A stretch of 60,630 bases of DNA, from the NCBI GenBank assembly GCA_027729925.1, contig JAQCEB010000004.1:1-60630 (forward strand), in the 5' to 3' direction. Numbering within the stretch: position 1 is the stretch's first letter; every line of letters begins with the position of its first letter. Made by a program: the position numbers and the translations under genes. A model generated the notes under the pieces. It made no database searches, was not told the origin of the DNA, and was given only the letters and a program-made list of their open reading frames with translations. Of the stretch, positions 53,276-60,630 are shown piece after piece. The DNA is from Actinomycetota bacterium. GTDB lineage: Bacteria > Actinomycetota > Acidimicrobiia > Actinomarinales > Actinomarinaceae.

Positions 53276-53303
53276 TATTACCTTTTTTAATGCTTTAGAT
53301 TAA

Positions 53304-53858
53304 TTATAAACCGTCGTCTGGATCTTCTTCTGGTAGGTATTGGCTAATTTTTTCTATAGCAGATTCTTCATCAATTTTTAAAGCACAAGCAATTTCACTA
53401 GCTAAAGTGACCTTAGCTTTTGCTAACATTCTTTTTAGAGCAGGGGAAATTCCTTTTTTATTTTGTGCAAATGTTAAGTCTCTTACAACCTCTGCTACTT
53501 GAATAATATCTCCAGAAGTCATTTTTTCAGTTAAAACTTTGTACCATCTGCTCCAATTAGAACCTGCTTCTTCTGGTTTTAGTTTAAAAATTGGGAAAAC
53601 TTTTGTTGAGACTGCATTCTTTGAAATCACTGGTCTAATTACTTCGTCTACTTTATCAGTTGGCACCATGACAACTAGCCCATCGGATAAAACTTCAATT
53701 TCAAAATATTCAATTCTTTTTGATTTTGTTTCACCTTCAAAAAAAACTTCAACATTTTTATTAACTTTTCTAACAACTTTTGCTGCACCGTGGTGAGGAT
53801 GTACAACAAATTGGTTCGGTTTATATTTATCAGTAGATTTTTTTGTTTTTGTAGCCAT
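53304..53858 (-). CDS. carD: CarD-family transcription regulator
   Basis: 184 residues from the ATG at 53858 (a TTG at 53870 would add four residues). The N-terminal RNA polymerase interaction (Tudor-like) domain reads YKPNQFVVHPHHGAAKVVRK and continues with FFEGETKSKRIEYFEIEV. The C-terminal helical DNA-binding part includes NWSRWYKVLTEKMTSGD, with the tryptophan that inserts at the upstream edge of the promoter bubble. CarD stabilises open complexes at rRNA and other promoters. A short acidic tail follows (PEEDPDDGL). Confidence 0.93.
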   Translation of the reverse strand: MATKTKKSTDKYKPNQFVVHPHHGAAKVVRKVNKNVEVFFEGETKSKRIEYFEIEVLSDGLVVMVPTDKVDEVIRPVISKNAVSTKVFPIFKLKPEEAGSNWSRWYKVLTEKMTSGDIIQVAEVVRDLTFAQNKKGISPALKRMLAKAKVTLASEIACALKIDEESAIEKISQYLPEEDPDDGL

Positions 53859-53890
53859 AGATGTCAACAATACTATAGATTAAGAACTAT

Positions 53891-54949
53891 TTAATGTCCA
53901 TTTAAATAAGAATATCCTATATTCTTCAATAAAGTATCGAAGTAGTCTCTAAGTTGTTGAGCTCTATTTCTACCAATTCCCTCAATTTCAAAAAGTTTTT
54001 CTGGACTTGCTGTTAATAACTTAGGTAAAGTTTTAAATTTTTGTACTATCGAGTCGTGTAATGTATCAGGTAAGTCAGGTAGTCTAGCTAATACTCTGTA
54101 TCCTTTTGCAACAGAAAGTGAATCTAGTGGGAGTTTTGAAAAGACTTGACCTAAATATTCAATAGTATTCAATTCTTCATAACTTAATTTAGATATCTCT
54201 TCATTAACTTTTGAAATATTTCTCAACTTTTGTGATATAAAGTGATCTTTGATTACCAAATTTAGAGTATTGTTAACGCCTGATTCTAATGAGTCAATTT
54301 GAATCATTATTAAACCAGCATCCTGGCCAAGTTTTGAAGCTTCGCTCCTTACTTGGGTTGCAAGTCTGGTTAAGAGCTCCCCCCTTTGTATTACTTCTAA
54401 AACATCCTGATTGCTTAATGAGTTTTCCATTTCCAATTCACTTAAGCTAGCTACAGTGTCATCAAACCTTCTTCTCATTCGATCTACTGACTGTAAAGAC
54501 TCATTAACTTTAGCTAAAATAGCACTTGATTCCTCTAATTCATATATTTCATTTCCAGTAAAGACTTTAATCAATGAAGTTTCTTCAGAAACTGCTACAA
54601 CAGTATGACTTGTAGCAGCTGATGTTCTTTCTGCGGTCCTATGTCTTGTTCCTGTTTGATGAGTCGGGATGTTGTCATTAGGATTCAGATGTACATTTGC
54701 TTTTAGAATTTTTGTAACATCTTGATTTACAATTATTGCTCCATCCATTTTTGCTAATTCGCTCAACATTTCTGGAGTAAAATTGCAATCTGTTAACTCT
54801 ACTCCTCCTGAAGAAATTTTATCAAGCTTTGATGATGTGCCAATAACAATTAGTGCACCAGCTTTTTTATCAGAAATTAAATCAACACCTAACCTAAGGG
54901 GCTGGCCAGGTAGCAAGTATTGTTTATTGTTATTAATTTTTGTACTCAT
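53891..54949 (-). CDS. disA: Diadenylate cyclase DisA
   Basis: 352 residues. The diadenylate cyclase domain has DGA (69-71) and RHRTA (102-106), the two catalytic motifs that make cyclic di-AMP from ATP. A helical spine follows, and a C-terminal helix-hairpin-helix (FEIEGIGRNRAQQLRDYF) binds branched DNA. All parts are present, so it should be active. It is 33 bases from carD, divergent from the zinc-ribbon gene. radA, its usual neighbour, is not here. Confidence 0.95.
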   Translation of the reverse strand: MSTKINNNKQYLLPGQPLRLGVDLISDKKAGALIVIGTSSKLDKISSGGVELTDCNFTPEMLSELAKMDGAIIVNQDVTKILKANVHLNPNDNIPTHQTGTRHRTAERTSAATSHTVVAVSEETSLIKVFTGNEIYELEESSAILAKVNESLQSVDRMRRRFDDTVASLSELEMENSLSNQDVLEVIQRGELLTRLATQVRSEASKLGQDAGLIMIQIDSLESGVNNTLNLVIKDHFISQKLRNISKVNEEISKLSYEELNTIEYLGQVFSKLPLDSLSVAKGYRVLARLPDLPDTLHDSIVQKFKTLPKLLTASPEKLFEIEGIGRNRAQQLRDYFDTLLKNIGYSYLNGH

Positions 54950-55028
54950 TTAACTCTCTTTAATTGGAATAATATTTTTATTTGAATGTTACTGTATTAT
55001 TTTATAAATAAGATAAAAAGATGTCCAA

Positions 55029-55907
55029 ATGGAAAAATTAGTTTGTAAAGCTTGTCAGGCTGTTGTTGACTCTCAACTTGAGTTTTGCTCAAGTTGTGGT
55101 GAATGGTTAGGTCTACGACTTGGAGATGTTGGGGTTAGCCAGACTAGACAAGAACTACCTAAAGAAAAAAGAACAAGGATTCCTCAACTAAAATGCTCTA
55201 ACTGTAAAACATTAAATCCACCATCAATAAAATATTGCAACGACTGCGGACAGCTCCTAATAAAACCTCTTTCAAGTTACGGAGCAACAAGTTTACCAAC
55301 ACGAAAAGAAGTTCCTGGTATTAGAGCTGTTTTTTTTCTTGCAGTTGTGATCCCCCTTATTGCAGCCGCAAGTTACTATTACAATCAAAATATAGCTGAA
55401 GAAGTGATTGAAGAAGTTCAAATTGTTCAACAATCAACAACAACCAGTACTTCTACAACAGTTAAAAGCAACTTGCAAATTCAGTTTCCTTTTTCATGCT
55501 CTTCATCTAGTACATATGGTGAAGGTTGGACTTGTGAAAACCTATATGATAGAGAACCAACTTCTTGGCAAGATAAAGGTTTAGAGTGCCAAGATGCTAC
55601 GTTAGAGTTTTTGTTTGCGAAGGAAATTTATATCGAGTTTTTAACTTTTGAAAATTTAGATGATACAAAGTCTTTTACTAGAAATTTCAAAGCAAGGGAT
55701 ATCTTAATAACTTCAGATGAGTCAGAATTTTCTTTAGAAAAGGAGCTAGAAAATCAAAATTCTTCTACACAATGGATAGATTTAAACACTACTACTTCAA
55801 AAATAACTATTCAAATTCTAAGCGCTTTTCCTGGAGAGGAATTGAATGGTGCACCAGCTTTCACAGAGTGTGCAATTCAAGAAATTACTTTTTATGGAAG
55901 AGGTTAG
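55029..55907 (+). CDS. Double zinc-ribbon membrane protein with a discoidin-like outer domain
   Basis: 292 residues. Two zinc ribbons use C6, C9, C20, C23 and C56, C59, C70, C73. A membrane helix is at about 98-117, then a threonine/serine linker (135-148). The outer domain (about 150-292) has SCSSSSTYGEGWTCENLYDR, a PTSWQDKG core, and LEFLFAKEIYIEFLTFEN, a layout like discoidin (F5/8-type) or NADase-associated glycan-binding domains seen in actinobacterial zinc-ribbon proteins. It probably senses or binds something at the cell surface. Its 3' end overlaps the nucleoside permease by 4 bases on the other strand. Confidence 0.7.
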   Translation: MEKLVCKACQAVVDSQLEFCSSCGEWLGLRLGDVGVSQTRQELPKEKRTRIPQLKCSNCKTLNPPSIKYCNDCGQLLIKPLSSYGATSLPTRKEVPGIRAVFFLAVVIPLIAAASYYYNQNIAEEVIEEVQIVQQSTTTSTSTTVKSNLQIQFPFSCSSSSTYGEGWTCENLYDREPTSWQDKGLECQDATLEFLFAKEIYIEFLTFENLDDTKSFTRNFKARDILITSDESEFSLEKELENQNSSTQWIDLNTTTSKITIQILSAFPGEELNGAPAFTECAIQEITFYGRG

Positions 55908-57127
55908 TTAAGTTCACCTTTTCTATAAGGTTGTCCAACTTTTTTTGGCATTCTTAATTTTTGACTAGCTGAAGAAAGAACAATCAAAGTTGTGATATGT
56001 GGTGTAAAGTATACAAACTCACTAGGTACAGTTTCTGAGTTTAAAAACCAGATTAAAAATCCTAAACACAACATAATTGAAATTGATGCACTTAAATATT
56101 TTTTTTCAATTATTTGCTTTATTGAAATAATTAATAATATTAATGAAATTAGTACCAACAAACCGTGTACTGCATCATCTGACCTTAGTTGGAGTGCATC
56201 AGCATAACCAAACAAACCTGATCCCATAAATATTCCTAAAGGCTTATAATTTCCAAAAATCATTGAGGCTAGTCCAATAAACCCTCTTCCAGCGGTTTGT
56301 CCTTCTCTATAGATACCTGAGCTTTCAAGAACTAAATAAGCACCTGCTAATCCTGCAAATCCACCTGAAATCATTACACCAATATATTTCATAAGATAAA
56401 CATTTACTCCTAAGGATTCACTTCCAGTGGGAAGCTCTCCAACACTTCTCATTTGTAAACCAAATGGAGTAGACCATAAAGTCCATGCTGCTATAGGAAT
56501 TAATGTAAGAGCAAAAATTGAAATATAAGACAAATTAGATGTTGCACCTAGTAGTAAACCAGCAAAATCAGACAAAAACGGTAAATCTAAATCTTGGAGA
56601 TATCCGAACAAGCTTGGCGTTTCTCCACCACCAGATAAATAAGGTAAAGTAAAATCACCAACTTCACCATCTATTCTTGGGGACTGAGTAGCGCTTTGAG
56701 TTGGTTGATCAGCATATGCTACAACATTTAGAAATCTAGCTACTCCAGCTGCAAGAATATTTATTGCTACACCAGAGACTATATGGTCAACTTGAAAAGT
56801 TACCGTTCCTACTGCATGTATTAATCCAAACATAGCTCCACCAATGATTCCGGCAAGAATTCCATACCAAGGTCCATACATCCAAGCAGCCCAAGCTCCA
56901 AACCATGTACCCATTATCATCATGCCCTCAAGACCGATATTTACAACGCCTGATCTTTCAGAAAACATTCCTCCAAGACCTGCAAGGCAAATTGGAATAG
57001 CAAGCCTAATTGCAGCACCAAAAGTTCCGCTTGTTGTTAATTGATCATACTTATCTACTTGTGCGATTACAGCAATAAATGCAATAGGTAGAAATATTAA
57101 ATAATTTTTTTTCAACGTTTTAAGCAT
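55904..57127 (-). CDS. BMP-type (nucleoside) ABC transporter permease, YufQ/NupQ-like
   Basis: 407 residues, about ten helices. GGMFSERSGVVNIGLEGMMIMG (about 52-73) and TPFGLQMRSVGELPTGSESLGV (about 218-239) are family signatures of simple-sugar/nucleoside permeases. The protein is about 90 residues longer than many NupQ proteins because of an insertion (about 133-190) between helices. It overlaps the other permease by 8 bases. Confidence 0.88.
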   Translation of the reverse strand: MLKTLKKNYLIFLPIAFIAVIAQVDKYDQLTTSGTFGAAIRLAIPICLAGLGGMFSERSGVVNIGLEGMMIMGTWFGAWAAWMYGPWYGILAGIIGGAMFGLIHAVGTVTFQVDHIVSGVAINILAAGVARFLNVVAYADQPTQSATQSPRIDGEVGDFTLPYLSGGGETPSLFGYLQDLDLPFLSDFAGLLLGATSNLSYISIFALTLIPIAAWTLWSTPFGLQMRSVGELPTGSESLGVNVYLMKYIGVMISGGFAGLAGAYLVLESSGIYREGQTAGRGFIGLASMIFGNYKPLGIFMGSGLFGYADALQLRSDDAVHGLLVLISLILLIISIKQIIEKKYLSASISIMLCLGFLIWFLNSETVPSEFVYFTPHITTLIVLSSASQKLRMPKKVGQPYRKGELN

Positions 57128-58205
57128 TTGATACCACTTTTGAAGCTTCCTTAATTTGTCTATTTGTTACATACCTCTTAACAACCTCGTATGCAACAAC
57201 CACTGATAAAACAATCACAGCTTGCATAATTTTTTCAATTTCTTTAGGAACATCATAAAGATCAAGAATCTGTGCAGATCTTTCTAAAAATGATAGTAAT
57301 ATTGCACCAAAAGCCATCCCAATTGGGTGATTTCTACCCAACAATGCAACTGTAATCCCGGCAAATCCAAGACCAGATGGGAAATCTGTTGTGTATTTAA
57401 AAAAGTATCCTGTCAGTGGTGCAATGCCAATTAGTCCGGCAAACCCTCCTGAAATCATCATTGCAAAAATTGTTAGCTTTCCTGGATTTGCGCCACTAAA
57501 CTTTGCAGCCATAGGACTCGATCCTGTAGCGCGCAAATCAAACCCTAGAGAAGTTTTCCAAACTATCCAATAATACAAAATTCCAACTAAAACAGCACCG
57601 ATTATAAAACCATGTAAATTTGGTAAATCTTCAATTCCTAAGAAAGCATTTAAAGATGGTATTCTTGCAGATTCTGGGAGCAAATCAGTCTGAGGTGCAG
57701 TAGTTGACAATTCAACCTTTTCAAAAAATATATTTGCAAGTAAGTAAGCAATTATACCTGTTCCAATGTAATTGAGCATTATTGTGGAAATGACTTCATG
57801 AACTCCTTTTTTAACTTTTAAATATCCAGCAATAGCAGCCCACAAAGCTGAAGATAAAATTGCTACAAATATGATTAAAGAAATGTGCAAAATAGAAGGC
57901 AAAGCTACTGCAGCACCTAAAGCAGCAGAAAGTAGTGAACCCATTAAATATTGTGATTCTACTCCGATATTGAATAAGCCCATTTTAAAACCAACAGCTA
58001 CAGCTACAGCAGAAATATAAAGAGGAACTGACCTGTTTAATATTGATACTATCGATTTTCCAGATTTTCCGTAGTCATACATAATCTTGAAAGTTTCTAT
58101 TGGATCTTCTCCAATTAAATAAAGCATTAATGTTGAAAGACCGAATGCAACAATTAACGCAAAAACAGGTGCGAGCAAAGAAGTAAACCTTAATGATAAT
58201 TTCAT
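57120..58205 (-). CDS. BMP-type (nucleoside) ABC transporter permease, YufP/NupP-like
   Basis: 361 residues, about nine helices. AVAVAVGFKMGLFNIGVESQYL (about 64-85) and GFDLRATGSSPMAAKFSG are diagnostic of the first permease of the YufOPQ system. It overlaps its ATPase by 4 bases. Confidence 0.9.
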   Translation of the reverse strand: MKLSLRFTSLLAPVFALIVAFGLSTLMLYLIGEDPIETFKIMYDYGKSGKSIVSILNRSVPLYISAVAVAVGFKMGLFNIGVESQYLMGSLLSAALGAAVALPSILHISLIIFVAILSSALWAAIAGYLKVKKGVHEVISTIMLNYIGTGIIAYLLANIFFEKVELSTTAPQTDLLPESARIPSLNAFLGIEDLPNLHGFIIGAVLVGILYYWIVWKTSLGFDLRATGSSPMAAKFSGANPGKLTIFAMMISGGFAGLIGIAPLTGYFFKYTTDFPSGLGFAGITVALLGRNHPIGMAFGAILLSFLERSAQILDLYDVPKEIEKIMQAVIVLSVVVAYEVVKRYVTNRQIKEASKVVSNA

Positions 58206-59713
58206 GATTTAAGTCCTGTCATATAACTACCTAAAATTTCTGGAGTTGCATCTTCAGGGTCTAACTCCTTGACAAAATTACCTTCGTAAATAACAAAGAT
58301 TCTATCAGATAACCCTATTAATTCATCTAAATCGGCTGAGATTAACAACACTCCCAAACCTTCATCCCTAGCATCCCTAAGCTTATTCCATATTAATGAC
58401 TGGGCACCAATATCAATTCCTCTAGTTGGCTGAGAAGCAATTAAAAGGCTGGGTTTATTTTCTATTTCTCTTCCAACAACAAACTTTTGTTGATTTCCTC
58501 CAGAAAGTGCTAGAGGGAGAGTTTCATTTCCTGGAGTTCGTACATCAAAATTTTTAATAACAACATTTGAGTTAACGGATGCTTGATTAAATTTAATATT
58601 ATAAAGCTTGGTCTTATATTTTGAAGAAGATTGCTTTCCAAGAATGACATTTTCGGATAGAGACATATCCATTAGTAAACCTTGTGATTGTCGATCTTCA
58701 GGTATAAAACTTAAGCCTTGTTCTCGTCTATCTCTTGTTGTTAGTTCATTTATATTATTTTCACCTAAAAATATTTCGCCACTCTCAATTTGAAAAACGC
58801 CTAAAATAGCTTCGGCTAGTTCACGTTGTCCATTGCCTTCAACTCCAGCTATGCCAACTATTTCTCCCTGATTAATTGAAAAATTAATATTCGAAAATGC
58901 TTTCCTTCCATTTTCTTCAACAGCATTAAAGTTATTTACAACAAGTGCTTTTTTTTCCATAGGATTTTTTTCTCTTTTTGGAGGTGTTGGAAGGTTTTGC
59001 CCAATCATCATTTCAGCTAAATCAGTTTTTGAAACTGAATTAGAATCTACGGTATCAATATGTCTGCCACCCCTCATAACTGATATCTCATCAGCTATTT
59101 CGAGTACTTCATCTAGTTTATGAGAAATAAAAATAATTGTTACTCCACTTTCTTTAAGGTTTTTGAGATTACTAAAAAGTTCTCTAACTTCTTGTGGAAC
59201 TAAAACAGCAGTTGGTTCATCTAAAATTAAAATTTTAGCACCTCTGAATAGAACTTTTATAATTTCAACTCTCTGCTTTTCGCCAACTCCTAATTCATCA
59301 ATCATAGAGTCTGTATTCAAAGGCATTGAATATTTGTTAGTTATTTCATTAATTTCATATTTATATTTACTTTTATTTAAAATTTTTAAAGAAGCTTTAT
59401 CCATTCCTAGAATTATGCTTTCTAAAACAGACAAATTATCAGCTAACATAAAATGTTGATGCACCATACCGATACCTTTAGCAATTGCGTCTTTTGGAGA
59501 TGAGAATTTAACTTCATTGTCAAATATCTTTATAGTTCCTGAATCTTGTTTTAGCATGCCATAAAGTATTTTCATTAGTGTTGATTTACCGGCACCGTTT
59601 TCACCAACAATTGCGTGTATAGTACCTTCTTTTATTTTTAAGTTGATATCATCATTAGCTTTAACACCAGGAAAAGATTTTGAAATTTTGGATAAATTAA
59701 TTGCTAATGTCAT
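58202..59713 (-). CDS. BMP-type (nucleoside) ABC transporter ATPase, two ABC domains
   Basis: 503 residues, two fused ATPase domains as in YufO/RbsA. In the first, Walker A is GENGAGKST (38-46), the signature is the VGEKQRVEI variant, and Walker B is ILILDEPTAVL. In the second, Walker A is the usual degenerate GVEGNGQRE and the signature is ALSGGNQQKFVVGREI. It is separated from the binding-protein gene by a terminator hairpin. Confidence 0.92.
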   Translation of the reverse strand: MTLAINLSKISKSFPGVKANDDINLKIKEGTIHAIVGENGAGKSTLMKILYGMLKQDSGTIKIFDNEVKFSSPKDAIAKGIGMVHQHFMLADNLSVLESIILGMDKASLKILNKSKYKYEINEITNKYSMPLNTDSMIDELGVGEKQRVEIIKVLFRGAKILILDEPTAVLVPQEVRELFSNLKNLKESGVTIIFISHKLDEVLEIADEISVMRGGRHIDTVDSNSVSKTDLAEMMIGQNLPTPPKREKNPMEKKALVVNNFNAVEENGRKAFSNINFSINQGEIVGIAGVEGNGQRELAEAILGVFQIESGEIFLGENNINELTTRDRREQGLSFIPEDRQSQGLLMDMSLSENVILGKQSSSKYKTKLYNIKFNQASVNSNVVIKNFDVRTPGNETLPLALSGGNQQKFVVGREIENKPSLLIASQPTRGIDIGAQSLIWNKLRDARDEGLGVLLISADLDELIGLSDRIFVIYEGNFVKELDPEDATPEILGSYMTGLKS

Positions 59714-59735
59714 TTTTAATCTATTTTTTTATTTT

Positions 59736-59778
59736 AAAAGTAAAGTCCCAAGACTCAAAATCTTGGGACTTTTACTTT
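59736..59778 (-). terminator. Stem-loop between the BMP-family gene and its ABC genes
   Basis: AAAGTCCCAAGA (59742-59753), a 7-base loop, and TCTTGGGACTTT (59761-59772) form a perfect 12-base stem that extends outward with one bulge. T-rich sequence follows on the minus strand. It lies 8 bases after the binding-protein stop. It probably ends most transcripts there and lets a few run on into the ATPase. Confidence 0.82.
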
Positions 59779-59786
59779 AAACTCTA

Positions 59787-60630
59787 TTACGGAGCAGCAG
59801 GTACTACAATTTCCCCACTTATAATTTGTGCTTTGTAAGCTTCAATATCAGATACGATATCGTCTATCCAACCACCTGTGGTAGAGTAGCCAACACCATC
59901 AACTGATAAATCAAATACTGTTACGCCACCGGCAAATGTGCCGTCAACGACTGCTTTGATTGTGTTATACACCGCAACATCAACTCTTTTAATCATTGAT
60001 GTAAGAATATATGGAGCGAGTTCTGAAGATACAGTTTTTGCTTGATCTGCATCAACACCAATTGCCCATACTTTTGTTCCAGTATTTTCTGAAACTTCTT
60101 TTGCAGCTTCAAATAAACCGTTACCAGCACCTCCAGCTGCATGATAAATAATATCTGCGCCTTCTTCATATTGTGCTAAAGCGATTTCTTTAGCTTTTGC
60201 AGCATCATTAAATCCTCCAAAGTCAGGTGGATAAGTTACATATTTTACATCCACTGTACATGATGGACAAGTTGCAGCAACACCTGCTACGAAACCTGCT
60301 TCGAATTTCTGAATTAATGGAAATTCAACTCCACCAATGAAACCAACTTTGTTTGTTGTTGTTTTTAATCCAGCAGCAACACCTACTAAATATGAACCTT
60401 GCTCTTCAGCAAAAACCATACCTGAAACGTTTGCAGGGTCAACAGCTGAGTCAATAATTCCAAAATATGTATTTGGATTTGCAGTTGCAACTTCAGTCAT
60501 AGCATCAGCAAACAAGAATCCAACACCAATAATAAGGTCTTTTCCTTGATCAGCTAATAATGAAAGAAGCTCAGGTCTATTCTCTCCACCTTCATTTGGT
60601 TCGAGATCAATTCCATCAACACCAAGCTCA
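59787..60630 (-). CDS. BMP-family (nucleoside-binding) lipoprotein, 5' end missing
   Basis: The frame is open to the window edge; a TTG at 60515 is internal, and about 38 codons upstream of it are visible, ending at the edge. The visible 280 residues are the PnrA/BmpA fold: DLIIGVGFLFADAMTEVA, PNTYFGIIDSAVD, KVGFIGGVEFPLIQKFEAGFVAG and IIYHAAGGAGNGLFEAAKE. It binds purine nucleosides in known members. The N-terminal signal and lipobox lie outside the window. It is the first gene of the transporter. Confidence 0.9.
   Translation of the reverse strand, partial: ELGVDGIDLEPNEGGENRPELLSLLADQGKDLIIGVGFLFADAMTEVATANPNTYFGIIDSAVDPANVSGMVFAEEQGSYLVGVAAGLKTTTNKVGFIGGVEFPLIQKFEAGFVAGVAATCPSCTVDVKYVTYPPDFGGFNDAAKAKEIALAQYEEGADIIYHAAGGAGNGLFEAAKEVSENTGTKVWAIGVDADQAKTVSSELAPYILTSMIKRVDVAVYNTIKAVVDGTFAGGVTVFDLSVDGVGYSTTGGWIDDIVSDIEAYKAQIISGEIVVPAAP

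Overview
The window looks like a low-GC, streamlined actinobacterium, most probably a marine Acidimicrobiia-like lineage such as Candidatus Actinomarinales. This is inferred from gene content and base composition; there is no rRNA here to prove it. The actinobacterial signs are a carD-ispF-cysS-trmH cluster, disA, rex, a heliorhodopsin, a NuoD with an actinobacterial-type N-terminal extension, and a geranylgeranyl-reductase-family flavoprotein beside nuoA. Genes are packed with 1-40 base overlaps. No gene-free stretch exceeds 300 bases; the longest (20478-20720) holds one possible 47-residue ORF. I see no insertion sequence, phage gene, CRISPR array or rRNA.

Layout. 1-600: the 3' end of an unknown gene. 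597-13710 (minus): one long apparent operon, read from 13710 downward, encoding an 11-subunit complex I (nuoA-B-C-D-H-I-J-K-L-M-N, no nuoE/F/G), then a MidA/NDUFAF7-type methyltransferase, HtpX, a rhodanese and a PfkB kinase. 13790-15766 (plus): a phosphodiesterase, a DUF4349 lipoprotein and a possible 23-residue membrane peptide. 15768-16571 (minus): a heliorhodopsin. 16807-20477 (minus): an Fbp-type ferric iron ABC transporter. 20492-25765: mixed small genes (YbaN-like, thymidine kinase, quinone oxidoreductase, membrane protein, SRPBCC protein, ABC-2 exporter).

25784-40168 (minus): a second, complete 14-subunit complex I (nuoA to nuoN) followed by a 43-residue membrane ORF that overlaps the nuoN stop. 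A perfect Rex-type palindrome lies just upstream of its nuoA. The rex gene itself is 1.4 kb away, beyond a probable menaquinone reductase. 42233-44851: a MATE transporter, an unknown protein and a CvpA-CAP fusion. 44983-50613: a branched-chain amino acid type ABC system whose binding-protein gene converges on the livF-G-M-H genes at a strong bidirectional terminator. 50618-50690: tRNA-Thr(TGT). 50724-54949: trmH, cysS, ispF, carD and disA. 55029-55907: a zinc-ribbon membrane protein. 55904-60630: a BMP-family nucleoside-type ABC transporter, cut by the window edge.

How it fits together. The main theme is respiratory electron entry. The cell carries two different complex I enzymes within 40 kb: one with the NADH module, under an apparent NADH/NAD+ (Rex) operator, and one without it, whose electron donor must be something else (ferredoxin or F420H2 are candidates). 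The methyltransferase sits only in the second type's operon. Only that operon's NuoD has an arginine at the position that NDUFAF7 methylates in mitochondrial complex I; the NADH-type NuoD has threonine there. A menaquinone-modifying enzyme and a light-sensing heliorhodopsin lie close by.
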